Made by a program: the position numbers and the translations under genes. Of a stretch of DNA of 64,000 bases, positions 1 to 11,221 are shown piece after piece. The notes under the pieces were generated by a model that worked only from the letters and a program-made list of their open reading frames with translations, was not told where the DNA came from and did no database searches. The stretch comes from Diphasiastrum complanatum (Eukaryota; Streptophyta; Lycopodiopsida; Lycopodiales; Lycopodiaceae): contig CM055107.1 in NCBI GenBank assembly GCA_029204225.1, positions 13,652,878 through 13,716,877 on the forward strand, written 5' to 3'. Position 1 is the stretch's first letter; each line of letters begins with the position of its first letter.

Positions 1-416
1 GTTTGCTCTTCCGTAACATGTGGCCGTATTCCTCTTTCTATTGCTCGTATTCTTGGTGCTGCTCATTTGATAGCCTTGGATACGCCCAGCGGTGGAGTGC
101 GTCCCATTGCTATTGGAGAGGTTTTATACAAATTGGTTTCTAGGGCTCTTGGTTTTCAGCTTCGTGATAGTTTTCATGAGATTATTCACATCGCACTCCT
201 GGAGAAGGCTTTATCCCTTTTGCTTTGGAAACATATGGGTGCCTGCATAAGAAATTCGATGATTTTCTATCCTCCTGTGCAAGTTTTGCAGCGAAACTCC
301 AAGGTCGTGGTGCCTCACCTTTATCTATCATTACGACTTATTATCGTCAACAAGTTTGGATGACTTTACAACACACTCAGGCACTTGCAATACTTCGACG
401 TGTCGTAGTTGCATGA
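1..416 (+). pseudogene. LINE-type reverse transcriptase, 3' fragment
   Basis: The first frame is open from base 1 and carries GGVRPIAIGEVLYKLVSRAL, the motif that starts the fingers/palm region of non-LTR reverse transcriptases (a 'pleasing' G-x-RPIA-x-GE signature). About 60 residues later the frame switches: the frame running to 416 reads FALETYGCLHKKFDDFLS and then RQQVWMTLQHTQAL, which resembles the C-terminal segment after the RT palm in such proteins. The YxDD region between them is missing, so the RT is internally deleted and frameshifted. Only the 3' end of the element lies in the window. Assignment to a non-LTR element comes from motif recognition; the clade is not determined. Confidence 0.6.
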
Positions 417-2700
417 ACGGCTGCTTCACAGCTTCCTGCACTACCTAAACTTCCAACTGTCTTAACTAGCGACTTACACCAAGCAGTAGGCTTTATGTAG
501 ATACTCTGCGAGATTGTTGCTTTGTTATATTTGTACAGTATCTCAATTCGCCTTATGGCTTTTACGCTTTTTACATGCATTCCTTTGTACTCTGATGGGT
601 TTTCCCATCTTTTATTAATATAAATAGCAAGTTGATTCTATCATGATAATAATATAGAAATCTATGGTAATACACCCATCTTACAAAGAACACCGTGAAT
701 GAACCTTATATTGAAATACTTTTTTTTTCTTCCTTCGTCAAATTTTCATGATCTCAATAATGTACATAGTAGTTATTCAATGGTGTCATACTAACAAAAC
801 CTTCAAAATTTATAAATATTGCCTTCATCGGGAAATACACATCGATATTATATTCATTGGGGAATGCATCCACCAAATTAGCTTCTAAAGAGAGTAATCT
901 CTTGCAATAGAAGTATCCATCTCACAATTCTTCGTGATAAACTTGGTTTGTTTAGCAACTACTTCAAAACTAATGATCAACATAGTAAAAGAATGGATAC
1001 CCAAGAAAATAATATTGAATTTTTTTTATTTTATGGAGCCTTATTTTATATCTCAATGATTGTCTACATACAAAAGACATGAGGCAATTCTTTTCTGCAT
1101 TGTCCTCTTGATTAAGCACTATACATATTTCAAATGAAGATGTATCCGCAACATTCATTTTCTAAATCAATTAGTTGGTCCACTACAACATTTTGGAACA
1201 TTTTGGGCCCTAACATTGAGGCTTTTTGAAGCAAAAATAAAAATAAATAAGTCCTTTTACGCTAGTATATCCAACGATGTATCCCTTGACAATAAACCCT
1301 CAAAATTTGCATTGGACCCCGAGGAATCCCTAGAGTGTTTTCGTCTCATTAAAAAAGAGTTTTTTTCGAGGGATATATGAAAGACACTTTATATGATTAA
1401 CAAAATAGTCATATGTATATGATCCAAGTACGTAAATCTACTGGACTCATGTGACTGCGATACATGGGACCGTGATACCTACATGCAACGACGATGAATA
1501 AGTTTTTTGAGAAATGTGGTGAGAGTGAGAAACAAACTATATGAATGTAGTGAAGTTAATATCTATTTTGAAGCCATACCTCAGAAACAGCATCCCAATC
1601 GATTCTCACTCCTTGTCTCTCCAATAATTCGAGTAATGATTGAATATTGTTTTAAAACAAATACACAAATATTTTAGGATAGGGCAAGAAGATTAGCAGA
1701 TATAATTAATGAAATTCACAAAAATCACGATTTATTATTTATGATTGAATATTCCCAATCTCAGTATTTAGAAAAGTTGACATTTTTTATTCTCAATTGC
1801 ACTATTAAACATATTTCACAATCAAAGTATTCTGTGTTTTACAATCAATATTCAAAGTTTCAAGATCAATATTCATAGCTGCATGATCAGTATTCACAAT
1901 TTCACGATCAATATTCATAGTTTCACAATAGTAGTCATAGTTTCAGGATCAGTATTCACAGTTTTACGATTAGTATGCATCACATCATGATCAAAGTGTT
2001 CACATTTTAGTATTCACAACTCAATCAAGCAACTCCTCATCCAACTTGCTAAACGGTCAAACACATGTGCAAGCAAAGAAAAGATATTGAGGATGGCGAC
2101 TAGTAGCAACAGTAGATGAGAGAAGATGGTGAAACATAATTGAGCTTGCAAGTAACAAGAGAAGCTATGTAATCTTTTTTTAACATGTCGATTCTTTAGA
2201 CACTTGCATAAAGAATAGAATGATTGTATCGGAAGATAAGAAACCACATGCGGTGTCATCCCGAATCGGCAAATGTGTCATAAAAAAAACTAAGTTATCA
2301 TGCAAAAAAAAAAAACTTAGCTACTTGGATGCATCTATGAAAGAATGAGACTTTACTTGTAGATTCTAACGAAGAAAATTAATCGTCAACTTATTGCATA
2401 CTGCAAAAAAGGCACATGAAGCAGCAAGTACACACTTGAGTCTGTAAAACGGACCTCAACATATAGAATTGCCTTTGCAAGACAAGGCCAAAAAGCCATA
2501 AGAGTTACCATAGAAAACGAGATCATGCAATGATTTGTGACAACTCAAAGAATTAGATTCAACTTTAAAGTTACAATCACCAGTTCAAAACAAAAACTCT
2601 AACAATCGTTCAACACAATAATTACCATAGAAATTGAGATCAGTCACATTTGGAACTCCCTTACAGTTCCCAGTAAATCCATCAAATTCTAATTTCGACT
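417..2700. other. AT-rich repeat DNA without a recognisable gene
   Basis: No convincing coding region is visible. Bases about 636-1450 and 1750-2012 recur at 48418-49245 and 49255-49520, so this is repeat or duplicated DNA. A 62-residue minus-strand reading frame (970-1158) is matched by a 66-residue frame in the second copy (48738-48938) with several substitutions. The frame has survived in both copies, but I recognise no family. Confidence 0.5.
1790..2012. repeat. short-period tandem repeat (about 20-24 bp)
   Basis: Degenerate tandem units built around TTCACGATCAATATTCATAG occur about eight to ten times with C/T and A/G changes. The same array is seen at 49310-49510, where it is part of the larger duplicated segment. 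Confidence 0.7.
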
Positions 2701-3489
2701 CCTATGGAGCAGGTTGTTGTATTCCTCTACTTTTAGCATTATATGGCGTGTGGAGCATGTTGATTTCACACGTGTGGACTGTCCTAACATGTACTTGTGA
2801 TCTCCTGAGGTGTGTAGATGCACCAAGATCAAGACTAGATTGAGATTCAAGATCTATCTTTGATTCTATGGCAAACACACACTACTACATGCATTCAATC
2901 ACTTCCAACTCTCACTCGCACGTGTGGGAAGTGTTCCAAAAATAATCTAAGTAAAAACAAGCTGCTCTCCTTTGGTAGAGAGAGAAAATCATCATGAGCT
3001 CTCGGGTAGAGAGAGAAAGCTAGAAAACCAATTACTCACAAAATCCACTCAATCTCAAAATCAATTAGATCCAAATGAGAGGTACAATGATACTAGTAGA
3101 TCCACGAGCTACCACTATGCTTAACTATGATTGGACCACACTTTTGCCACCTCTTAATCCTATTGGACCATTGATCCATTCACCTCTAAATTCTATTGGA
3201 CCATTTTCAAGCAAACCTCAAATTCTATTGGACCCCTCAAGGTTCCACCTCTAAATCCTATTGGAACTCTTAAATTTCATCAAACAAAAGTATTACACTT
3301 GTCTACACTCTAATTGGCACGAGTTTAGCCTCTTACTCTATTTTGGCTAAATAGTGGCATTACAAGTGGAAATGGGTAATTTGCCATCTATGCCAAATTT
3401 GGTCCTTTCAACATCCTACACCTAGATGCTTGATATAAAAACATAAGACCCCTATATCTAACATAGATAATCTTTTTCAATTCTTCACA
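2700..3489 (-). mobile_element. Copia-1 3' LTR (left limit uncertain)
   Basis: Immediately downstream of the Copia-1 coding end, the minus strand shows a polypurine tract (complement of 3490-3505) followed by TGTGAAGAATTG, an LTR start. An independent fragment with the same start lies on the plus strand at 54818, which supports this edge. Inside the LTR, 3148-3265 holds about four degenerate 25-35 bp repeats of the type CCTCTAAATTCTATTGGACC. The far (left) edge has no second LTR to compare with and is only approximate. Confidence 0.6.
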
Positions 3490-3507
3490 CCCCTCCTAAA
3501 AAATTAC

Positions 3508-4254
3508 CTATGAAGATTTGAGCATTGATCTTGATATAACTCCAAGATTAGATCTGTGCTTGATGAAAGCACTTTTGCTCAAAGGCTTGGTGAGTAGATC
3601 GGCAATACAAGAGGACGAGTTGACATGCTCCAAATAGATTTCTCTTCCAATAAGCTTTTCTCTCACAAAATGGTGTGCCACTTCTATATGCTTGCTTCTT
3701 GCATGAAATATGGGATTATTGGCAAGAGCTTGGGCCGAGATATTATCACACTTGATCATTGGTAGATCATATTCCTTGATGCACTTTAGCTCCAATAATA
3801 ATCTCTTGATCCAAAGCACCTCTCTGGTGGTTGTAGTGAGTGCTTTGTACTCGGCCTCACATGAAGAGAGAGATAAAGTATCTTGCTTTTTGGAAAGCCA
3901 AGATATTAGATTGCCTCCAAGAAAGATAATGTAAGCACTAATAGACTTTGATCCATCTTGTCACTTGCAAAATCCAAATCCGAGTAGCTAACAATGGATA
4001 GATCTTCACTTTTATAAAGTATACCATAATCACAAGATGAAGATACATATCTTAGAATCCTCTTGGCCATCTTCCAATGATGAATCTTAGGATCTTGCAT
4101 AAATTGACTCAATTTGTGGACACAAAAACTTTAATCGGGCCTAGTAATGGTAAGCCAAATCAAGGAGGCTACAGGACTCCTAAAAAGTGTGATGTCCTCG
4201 AAGGATCTTCGTCACCTTTATCAGGATCTTTTACAATTTGCTCCATAGGAGTAT
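3508..4254 (-). pseudogene. Copia-1 RNase H region
   Basis: This is the C-terminal part of a Ty1/Copia polyprotein. 3906-4112 encodes the segment around KMAKRILRYVSSSCDYGILY and SYSDLDFASD, where the catalytic Asp of RNase H normally lies in a W/SDSDWA context. 3508-3819 encodes IKCDNISAQALANNPIFHAR, RSKHIEVAHHFVREK and HVNSSSCIADLLTKPL, the standard C-terminal Copia motifs. The two parts are in different frames with a gap in between, so the domain is broken. It is followed directly by the polypurine tract and the 3' LTR. Confidence 0.85.
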
Positions 4255-5067
4255 CTATGCCCTTAGAATTTTCCATATGAAATTTTTCAACATAGAGTGA
4301 GCATATCTAGATTGGCATATAAAAACATGATCTTCATAAAAATCAATCTCTAGGCGTAGGATGTAATGTATTTCTCCTAAATCTTGCATTTTAAATTCAC
4401 ATCCAAGTGCTAGCTTAGTTTCATCAACTAGCTTGATACAACTTCCACAAAGAATACTGTGATCAACATAAATTAGAAGAATGACAATATTACTATCAAC
4501 AAACTTTAGATACATGGAAGGATCATAGTCACTAAGAGTAAATCCTAATGAGATAAGGAAAGAATTAAGTCTTGAATACCATGACCTTGGTGCTTGCTTG
4601 AGTCCATAAAGACTTTTGAAGAGCAAGCACACTTTGGACTCATCCTTGATGAATCCTTGAGGTTGTTCCATATAGATCTCCTCCTCAAGATAACCATTTA
4701 GAAAAGCATTGGATACATCTAATTGGAACACCTTCCACTTAAAGAAAGAAGCAAGAGAAATAAGAATTTTATTTGTCACCATCTTTGCAACAGATGCAAA
4801 GGTCTCCTCATAATCAAGGCCATGGATTTGAGCAAATCCTTTAGCACATAATCTTGATTTATACTTGTTGATGGTGCCATCATGATTGTACTTGATCCGA
4901 AATACCCATTTGCAACCAATCACATGCTTGTTGGATGGAAGATTACAAGCTCCCAAGTATTGTTGCTTCATGGCATCATACCACTCCTTGGTATTAAGTG
5001 CCTCTTGTACATTCTTTGGATCTTCATGAGAGACATAAAAAACATAATTAGTGGAATCAAGATCCAC
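4255..5067 (-). pseudogene. Copia-1 reverse transcriptase
   Basis: An uninterrupted frame of about 270 residues holds the Copia RT: WYDAMKQ near the start, [72 protein letters not shown], and the polymerase box as LLIYVDHSILCGS. The usual Copia catalytic box is YVDDI/M; here the second Asp has become His (YVDH), so this copy cannot be an active polymerase. The insert around the GLFTNNTWELV segment, present in the 48-50 kb copy, is missing here. The right-hand end continues into the integrase C-terminus in another frame. Confidence 0.9.
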
Positions 5068-5170
5068 TTGTTTGCCTTTGTCAACATATGAGAGCCTCTT
5101 ATGGATCTATCTCTCATGGATCTTCTTGGTGAGAAAATCCGAGGAGAGTCTTCTTCAATTCTCGACCCCA

Positions 5171-6257
5171 TCACATCATAATTGTCTTCAAAATCAATAA
5201 TAGCTGATGCATCCATAGACTTCTTGATCTCGGTCTCTTCAAAAGATGAATGTTGATCTTCATGAAAGACAACATCTTTACTTTCAATAACTTAAGAAGT
5301 AGAGAGTTTAAAGATTCTATAGGCCTTTTTGGTGGATGAGTATCCAACCATGATCCCTTTGCATGCACTAGGATCTTCCTTCTTCCTTGCTTGCAAGGGA
5401 ATATGGGCAAAGCATATGCATCCAAAAACTCTAAGGTGATCAACCTTAGGCTTCTTCAAGTATAAGATTTCATATGGTGACTTTCCTCCAAGACCTGTAT
5501 GTGGGAGCCTATTGCAAATATAATTTGCACAATTAATGGCTTCCCCCCAAAAATCTTTGGGCAAAGATGCCTCAATTCTCATAGATTTTGCACATTCACA
5601 TAGAGATCTATTCTTTCTCTAGGCCACTCCATTTTAAGATGGAGAATAGGCACAAGAGAACTCTCTTTTAATGACTTCAAGCTCACAAAAATCATGAAAT
5701 TTATTGGAGATATATTCACCACCTCCATCACATCTAAGAGCTTTAATCTTGAATGAGAATTGCTTCTCTACATGAGCTTTGAAAATAAGGAAATGATCAA
5801 ACACCATAGATTTAGAAGCAAGAAGATTTATCCAAGTGAATCTTGTAAAATCATCAATGAAAGTAACAAAACAAGTGGCTCCTCCCTTGCTTATAGTTGA
5901 TGAGAAATGCACATCCGAGTGGATTAACTCCAAAGGATGCTTGCTTTTGATAGAAGATCTTGTAAATGGCTTTTTGTGAGATTTAGCAATAACATAGCCT
6001 CACAAGGCTTGATCTTCTTGGAGAATGACTTTGGCAAGCCAATAGCTTTGGCCTCTTTGATCATAGAGAGCATGGATTTGTAGTTGGGATGTCCCAACCT
6101 CCATAATTCCTCCATAGAGAGCTTGTTCACAAGAGCAACATTACAAGCATTCACATATTCATTTGGATCTAGTTTATAGATGCCTCCAAATCTAGATCCT
6201 AATGCAAGTATCTCATCATTCTTCTTGATAGTACAAGTATCAACATTGAATTTTACA
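5171..6257 (-). pseudogene. Copia-1 integrase
   Basis: Several frames together give the integrase. The core is at 5634-5933: MELIHSDVHF (first Asp), VTFIDDFTRFTW (second Asp), and RCDGGGEYIS, where the catalytic-site consensus is S/R-D-N-G-G-E. The following segment (5292-5582) has SLPKDFWGEAINCANYICNR and HLRVFGC, then KGIMVGYSSTKKAYRIF. 5924-6257 carries the upstream GAG-pre-integrase zinc region with ELWRLGHPNYKSM; one His of the usual LWHxRLGH is missing. Multiple frame changes and an in-frame stop before MELIH mark it as dead. Confidence 0.85.
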
Positions 6258-6800
6258 TCAAGGCCCAACACTAATGAGATTATTAGTAAGCTTAGGCACA
6301 TAAAGCACTTTAGAAAGAAAAAGAACTTTAGAGGATGCAAGCTTTAAGGGAATGTTCCCTATGCCTTCAATAGGACATTCAAAATCAATTGCAGTGTATA
6401 TTGATTTCTTGACTCCATCATAAGGTGCAATAGAAGAGAAAGAATCCTTGGAGCTACACATATGTGAAGAGGCTCCACTATCAATATACCATAAGCCGTC
6501 CTTCTTGAAAGGAGTGGATGAGAAGCTAGAGACCATAGGAGATCCCTCTCCATCACTTGCAATAGTGTCTTCCTTCTCATTGGTGATGTTGGCTTGCTCG
6601 AGTTGATTCTTCTTCTTGAAGCAATTGGTGGCATAATGGCCTTTCTTGCCACAATAAAAGCACTTGATCTTGTTCTTCTTGAGCTTGGATGATGAAGCAT
6701 TAGAGGAATCATCTTCCTCCTCATCTTTGTCTTTGGATTTGGCTTTGTCCTTGCTTGAGGATTGTTGAAATTGGTTTGTCAATTCTATCATCCACACCAT
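6258..6800 (-). pseudogene. Copia-1 gag C-terminus and protease
   Basis: The reading frame carries a Lys/Asp/Ser-rich linker, the zinc knuckle CFYCGKKGHYATNC (intact C-x2-C-x4-H-x4-C), and the aspartic protease start WYIDSGASSHM with the D-S-G triad. The N-terminal part of gag and the 5' LTR are absent: Copia similarity stops at about 6800 and unrelated sequence begins. Copia-1 is therefore 5'-truncated, with order on the minus strand gag, PR, IN, RT, RH, LTR, as expected for Ty1/Copia. Confidence 0.9.
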
Positions 6801-6984
6801 CTACCGATGTCACCGCCACCACCCTCCCTTCCATTTCTCTGTTTTTCATCATCTCGTTATCCATTTGAAAAATTACCAATTTTTCAAAGCCTGATAGTTT
6901 TACCGAAGCGGCTAAGAGATCATTGCAAGTGTCTTGTGAAGACCAACCACATTGGTTGATCAGCCAGAAAGGATTTAAGAAGCA

Positions 6985-7236
6985 GGCGAAGTAGCATCAT
7001 GAAATAAAGAGAAAGACCAAGAAGCTGAGATGGTTATGCTATTGCCACAGGCCCAATGAGCAACCGCTACTTTATTTGCAGGGAAACAAGACATTTCATG
7101 GTTGACTGTAAAGTTAAAAACCAATACCATGCGGAATGTCTCGACTGTGTCCGTAAACACAGTTTCAAGGATTGTCCTAAACAACCTAACATGATTCTTC
7201 CAGCACGTCATATCTCATCCGAACCTGTTAGAGTTC
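6985..7236 (+). pseudogene. retrotransposon gag double zinc-knuckle fragment
   Basis: The plus frame from 7056 reads YFICRETRHFMVDC followed by AECLDCVRKHSFKDC. These are two zinc-knuckle-like motifs as in gag or ORF1 proteins. The first Cys of the first knuckle is replaced by Tyr; the second has C-x2-C-x3-H-x4-C spacing. The fragment ends where the LARD LTR begins. The flanking 6800-6985 segment shows nothing recognisable. Which element this came from is unknown. Confidence 0.45.
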
Positions 7237-8456
7237 TATTGTAAAGCTACCTTTACAAGCTTTACTTCCGGTGCCACTGGCGCCAGCATTGTCCCCAGCG
7301 CTAGCAGCAACCCTGCTACTCTCGGCGCCACCGGCGCCTCTCCCGGTGCCACTGTGACCAGTATCCAGCTGGAGCCAAGTTCCTATGGCTGAAAATCTTT
7401 GATCGATTCTAGCGAAGTCCGGAGAGCTCAGATCGATGTGCAATCACCTCACACGATCTAGGCATGATTAAAGGAAGCCTGGGGATCAATAAATTCTAGA
7501 GAGAGAAAATGACTTTCTAGAGAGAGAAAATGTGCTTTACCAGCCTGGGTAGAGTACTTGGTACGAGGGGAGGTGGCGAATCCCACCAATACTATAGGGG
7601 AGTGCGGGTTGCGACTCAGGGCAAGCTCCAACCAAGTCTCAGCCTCCCTTGCTGGAATGTTGTCCTGGCACTCGCCTTGGCATGCTAGCGCCCCGGAGAC
7701 TAGGGTTGGTCACACACTTGAAATGTAACCTTATCAGATTTATCAATAAAGTGGGATTTTTCTCAAACTGACTCTGATTACCTTCTGGATTTTAGTGTTT
7801 GGTAAAAGCGCCAGTTGTACGGCCGTTTCAAACTTTTTACTTTGGCACATAGCTGAGGGTCGTATCCCGGGATGCCAGCGGTATGCCGTTGGGACCATTC
7901 GGTCCGCGGCGCCAGCGATATGCTGTCGGGACCATTTGGTGCAGGAACTGGTTGTCTCCATATCTATCACGACTTGTGGTTCTGAGTGTCCCTTGCATGA
8001 ACGTGAATGGGTTAAGCTCGTGGGGAACGGGCTCTAACCTATCGGCTGAGTTGGATGGCTTGCTTGGGTGGAAGTTACTTGTTTATGACTGTCCAGTCTG
8101 GCGTGGCGCCAGGTTGGCTTTCAGCGCTCGTGACGAAGCTTTTAGTTGGTTAAGTCAGATGTAAGTCAGACCGCTTACTTGGAATGGATGTTACTCGTTT
8201 GTAACGAAGCTTTGAGTTGGTTAAGTTTGATGTATGTCGAGCGGCTTGCTTGGAGGGAAGTCATCCACATCGGGACCCTCGATCTAGCATGGCGCCAGGT
8301 TGGATCTCAATGTTGGTTTCGGAACTTCAAGTTGGTTAAGTCTGATTGTTGTTGGCGAGTTGGCTACTTGTATGTCAAGTGGGTTTGGATGGCAAGAGTT
8401 GAAGGCTGGGAAGCTAAGTCGTGGTTCGCGTCTCCCTTTGGGATGCCTGCGCTACA
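7237..8456 (+). mobile_element. LARD element 1, 5' LTR
   Basis: LTR of the repeated non-coding element. It begins with a TATTGTAAAGCTACC variant of the TGTTGTAAAGCT start seen at 39269 and 47238, and ends GCGCTACA just before the primer-binding site. It holds GC-rich GGCGCC repeats near the start, CTCTAGAGAG clusters, an AATAAA in a CAATAAAGTGGG context (7745), and a 3' portion of roughly 370 bp that is amplified in other copies. Open frames inside it occur in several phases and have no recognisable protein similarity. Confidence 0.8.
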
Positions 8457-8458
8457 TG

Positions 8459-8473
8459 TGGTATCAGAGCCGA
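8459..8473 (+). promoter_or_regulatory. tRNA-iMet-type primer binding site (LARD 1)
   Basis: TGGTATCAGAGCCGA lies two bases after the LTR end. This is the usual plant LTR-retrotransposon priming site complementary to the 3' end of initiator tRNA-Met. Equivalent sites in the same family start at 40189 and 44829. Confidence 0.85.
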
Positions 8474-9601
8474 CTGGCCGGTCAGCTATGTGGATCTCAC
8501 GGAAATGGCCATTGTTTGGGGTTCATCAAGACAACTGTTGCCAAGGTGCTACCCTTGAGGTGTAAGCACGGTCAGTTCTCGCGGTTCGGGCCTGGCACTG
8601 TCTCCACGTAGGATAAATGAGACAGTGTGCTTCCATTAGGTTGTTATAAGCACGGTCTGTGTCTTGTGGGGTGCGGAGCGACATATTTGAACTGTACGGG
8701 TTAACCATTGATACAGAGATGCTGCTCGAAGTCGGGTGTAAAGCACGGGTGGCTAGCTGCCGGTGCGGGATAACTGCCGATCATTTAGCTATAAGGGCTA
8801 TCGACCAAAAAGTGGTGGGGCGTGACTGAGACAATGTGCTGCTTAATGGTGAAAGCACGGATAGTTGGAGGGGTGTTCTCTGTTGGCTGATTCTGTGATC
8901 GATCTGTATGGGCGCGGCCAGGCAAAGGTCCTTTGGCAGACTATCTCAAAGGGGGACCTTGTCTTTGTTACCTGTTAGTAAACCTGTCTGAGTGTCTTGC
9001 TTGTATGTATTTGTGGTGAGTCTTAGTACTCGTGCTTTGCCTAGTTTGCATGATTGCTTGTGATACAAGGTGCTGATGGCTCGAGAAGGAACCTTTCTTT
9101 TGAAGGCTGGCACTATCAAACAAAGAGGACTACAGAATCTGTGGGGCGGATTTGCTGTTCAAGTACTCGCACGTGAACGACAACGAAATGACTGGATGTT
9201 TGCAAAGGATGGATGGCTAGCCTGTTTCTTGGGTTAGTTTCATTTGCGACGACGCCCACCAAACGCAAGTAGGAAGTCAAAAAGTTGGAAAGAGCATTTT
9301 CAAGGGAGATCTTCTATGGAGTAGTTGGTCTTCATTTGGGATGGCTATCTTCGGAACTGAAACTCACTGAGCATGGGTGATATCCAATATCAGTTGGGTT
9401 TTTCCTCAAAGGGGAAAAGACTAGGATCCTCTTCAAAGATTGGCAACAAGTTGGATCGAGCCATAATCCTAACAGATGGGAAGCAAAGTGTTGCAAAGGC
9501 TTTTTGTCTAAGAACTCTACTCTAAGTCCGATCAATTGTTTTTATAAGTGGAGGGGAACTATAACACACACCTCTCTCTTGGGGCAAATTTTGAATGAAA
9601 G
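8474..9601 (+). mobile_element. LARD element 1, internal region (truncated)
   Basis: This is the leader and first internal part of the LARD family: GTAAGCACGG/GTGCTGCC repeats, the ATCGACCAAA block, a conserved short ORF (9076-9237), then non-coding DNA shared with 41.2-41.7 kb and 45.7-46.2 kb. Similarity stops at about 9601, after TTTTGAATGAAAG, where unrelated AT-rich DNA starts. No pol coding capacity is present. Confidence 0.75.
9076..9237 (+). CDS. short conserved ORF of the LARD family (53 aa)
   Basis: ATG to TAG encodes 53 residues starting MAREGTFLLKAGTIKQRGLQ and ending in WLACFLG. A copy with the same length and only a few substitutions lies at 45675-45836. A third copy at about 41186 has a one-base insertion (CTTTTC) after the sixth codon. 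In position it sits where gag would start in an autonomous element. The protein has no motif I can name. It could be a vestigial gag start or simply an ORF that happens to be shared between young copies. Confidence 0.35.
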   Translation: MAREGTFLLKAGTIKQRGLQNLWGGFAVQVLARERQRNDWMFAKDGWLACFLG

Positions 9602-9921
9602 TATATCATTAAAATATTATAACACTAATACTTTTGACTTGCCATAACTTTTTATTTGTAGCTCAAAAGTATGTCATGTAACATATCATTGGAAAGCCCT
9701 TGTTGAGCGCTTTCAAATGCACCAAACTTCGCTAAATTTGGACTTACCGCTGAAAAGTTATGCCATTTTTAGTGTGGAATCAAAACGTAGACTCAAAAAG
9801 TTACGTTATGTAGATTTCAAATTTGAGTGTTTTGATTGGTCCATGTGCAAGAAAAAATTGAGAAAAAATATAAAAAGAATCTTCACAAAGGGTCTTTTTT
9901 GGATTTAGAACTCCTCTAATG
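9602..9921. mobile_element. AT-rich fragment ending in the B-element terminus
   Basis: No gene is visible. The right end, AAAGGGTCTTTT...AGAACTCCTCTAATGG, matches the last 30 or so bases before 58052 and 63157, where the B-type transposon ends. This may be the terminus of a related, possibly non-autonomous element. The left part is not shared with the other copies in the window. Confidence 0.35.
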
Positions 9922-9954
9922 GCTGCCTATCCCCTTAAAAAAATGTGCATGTTT

Positions 9955-10860
9955 GCACTCTTCATGCAAAATGTAGAATAATAGAAAAGATCATTTATCT
10001 TCATATAGTTTTTGCTTGGAATAGTAAGCCAGCATCATCAACAAAGGAAGCTATCTCTTGATTAGAAGATGTTTTATCAAAAGCAGGACTTCATAAGGGA
10101 CATGTCAAAATTCAAAAAGATGAAATGCTTTCAAGAAAGAATGGGAATAGGCCAACTAAGCCAAGCAAAGGAAGAGCAAAAGCACGTCAATTCCTATCAA
10201 ATCATACTGGTAAGGCTTCTAATATTCAACACTTAGTATGGACAGATATTATTGCTGCCACTCAGGACTTCGAGAAAGATGGCAAAACTAGAGTAGTAAA
10301 AGTTGAGGTATGGAAGAAGCTTGATAGTATGATTGCTCTTCTGCAAGCAATCGGGAATTCTAAAATTAAGAGTAAAACCAATCTCTTCTATTTTGAAGAG
10401 GATTGGCATGCCGATACTATCTATCGCATCTGAAAATATCTTTCTCAAAGTTTAGATAATCATTAGAATCTAAATATGATACAGGTTTGACATTAACGGG
10501 AGGAGGCAGGAGAGTATCTACAATGGTGGGAATGTCCAATGTGGCTGAATCAACCACAATAAATACTCTGATATTGATAACAAAGCTGTACAAAGGACTT
10601 GTGTCAAGTTTGTTAATGTAGTATCAAAAGCATGGGGAGAAGATCACATCACTCATTACATGGTTAATATAAATTCTTCAAGATGCTTTCGAATTCCCAT
10701 ATATATTTAGATCCAAACGTAAGATTGACATTATGGTTTTGACACCTGCAACATATACTAAGAGGTCATACAAATTTTTTGCAAACACATATGGAAGCCT
10801 GAGTGTCTGGTCATCACAAGGGATGGAGAAGTCACATTGGCAAGCACGAGCGACATTTGA
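9955..10860 (+). pseudogene. gene B copy 1: C-terminal part of transposase-like protein
   Basis: Near-identical to 28908-29590 except for an extra block of about 210 bp at 10345-10560. Pieces in changing frames read FAWNSKPASS, KGHVKIQKDEMLSRKNGN, VEVWKKLDSMIA, then (frame change) KAWGEDHITHYM, and finally CKHIWKPECLVITRDGEVTL with a stop at 10860. A KAWGEDHITHYM segment near the C-terminus resembles the 'TPYIH' C-terminal segment of large eukaryotic DDE transposases that share the GD-x-K core. The 5' breakpoint at about 9955 is the same as in copy 2 (about 28908), so both come from one 5'-truncated parent. Stops and frameshifts make it a relic. Confidence 0.6.
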
Positions 10861-11221
10861 TCTAAATACACAACATGGAGGAACCAATGAAAAACAAAAC
10901 TACATTTGTCAATTGTTTCAGTGGCTCTACCGCAAAGTTCAGATACGACATATAACAAAGTCCACACAATACAACAAGCTTAGAAAAGCATGCAAGTTTA
11001 GATGATTGCTGACTAGAAGATAACAAAGACATTCAATCATCATTGTCATCAAATCATGACATGTTCAGAATTGCTTGCAAATTCATTGAACAAGAGAGGA
11101 GAAATACTCAATGTAAATGTGTGACATGTTCAGAACTGCATGCAAATTCATGGAACAAGAGAGAGGAGAAATACTCAATGTAAATGTATTGATTGTATTA
11201 TAACAAAATACAAAGTGTCCA

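Noticed and set aside
970-1158. 62-residue frame conserved at 970-1158 and 48738-48938
   Set aside because: Conservation is expected from the duplicated segment; no start context, domain or further copy supports a gene.
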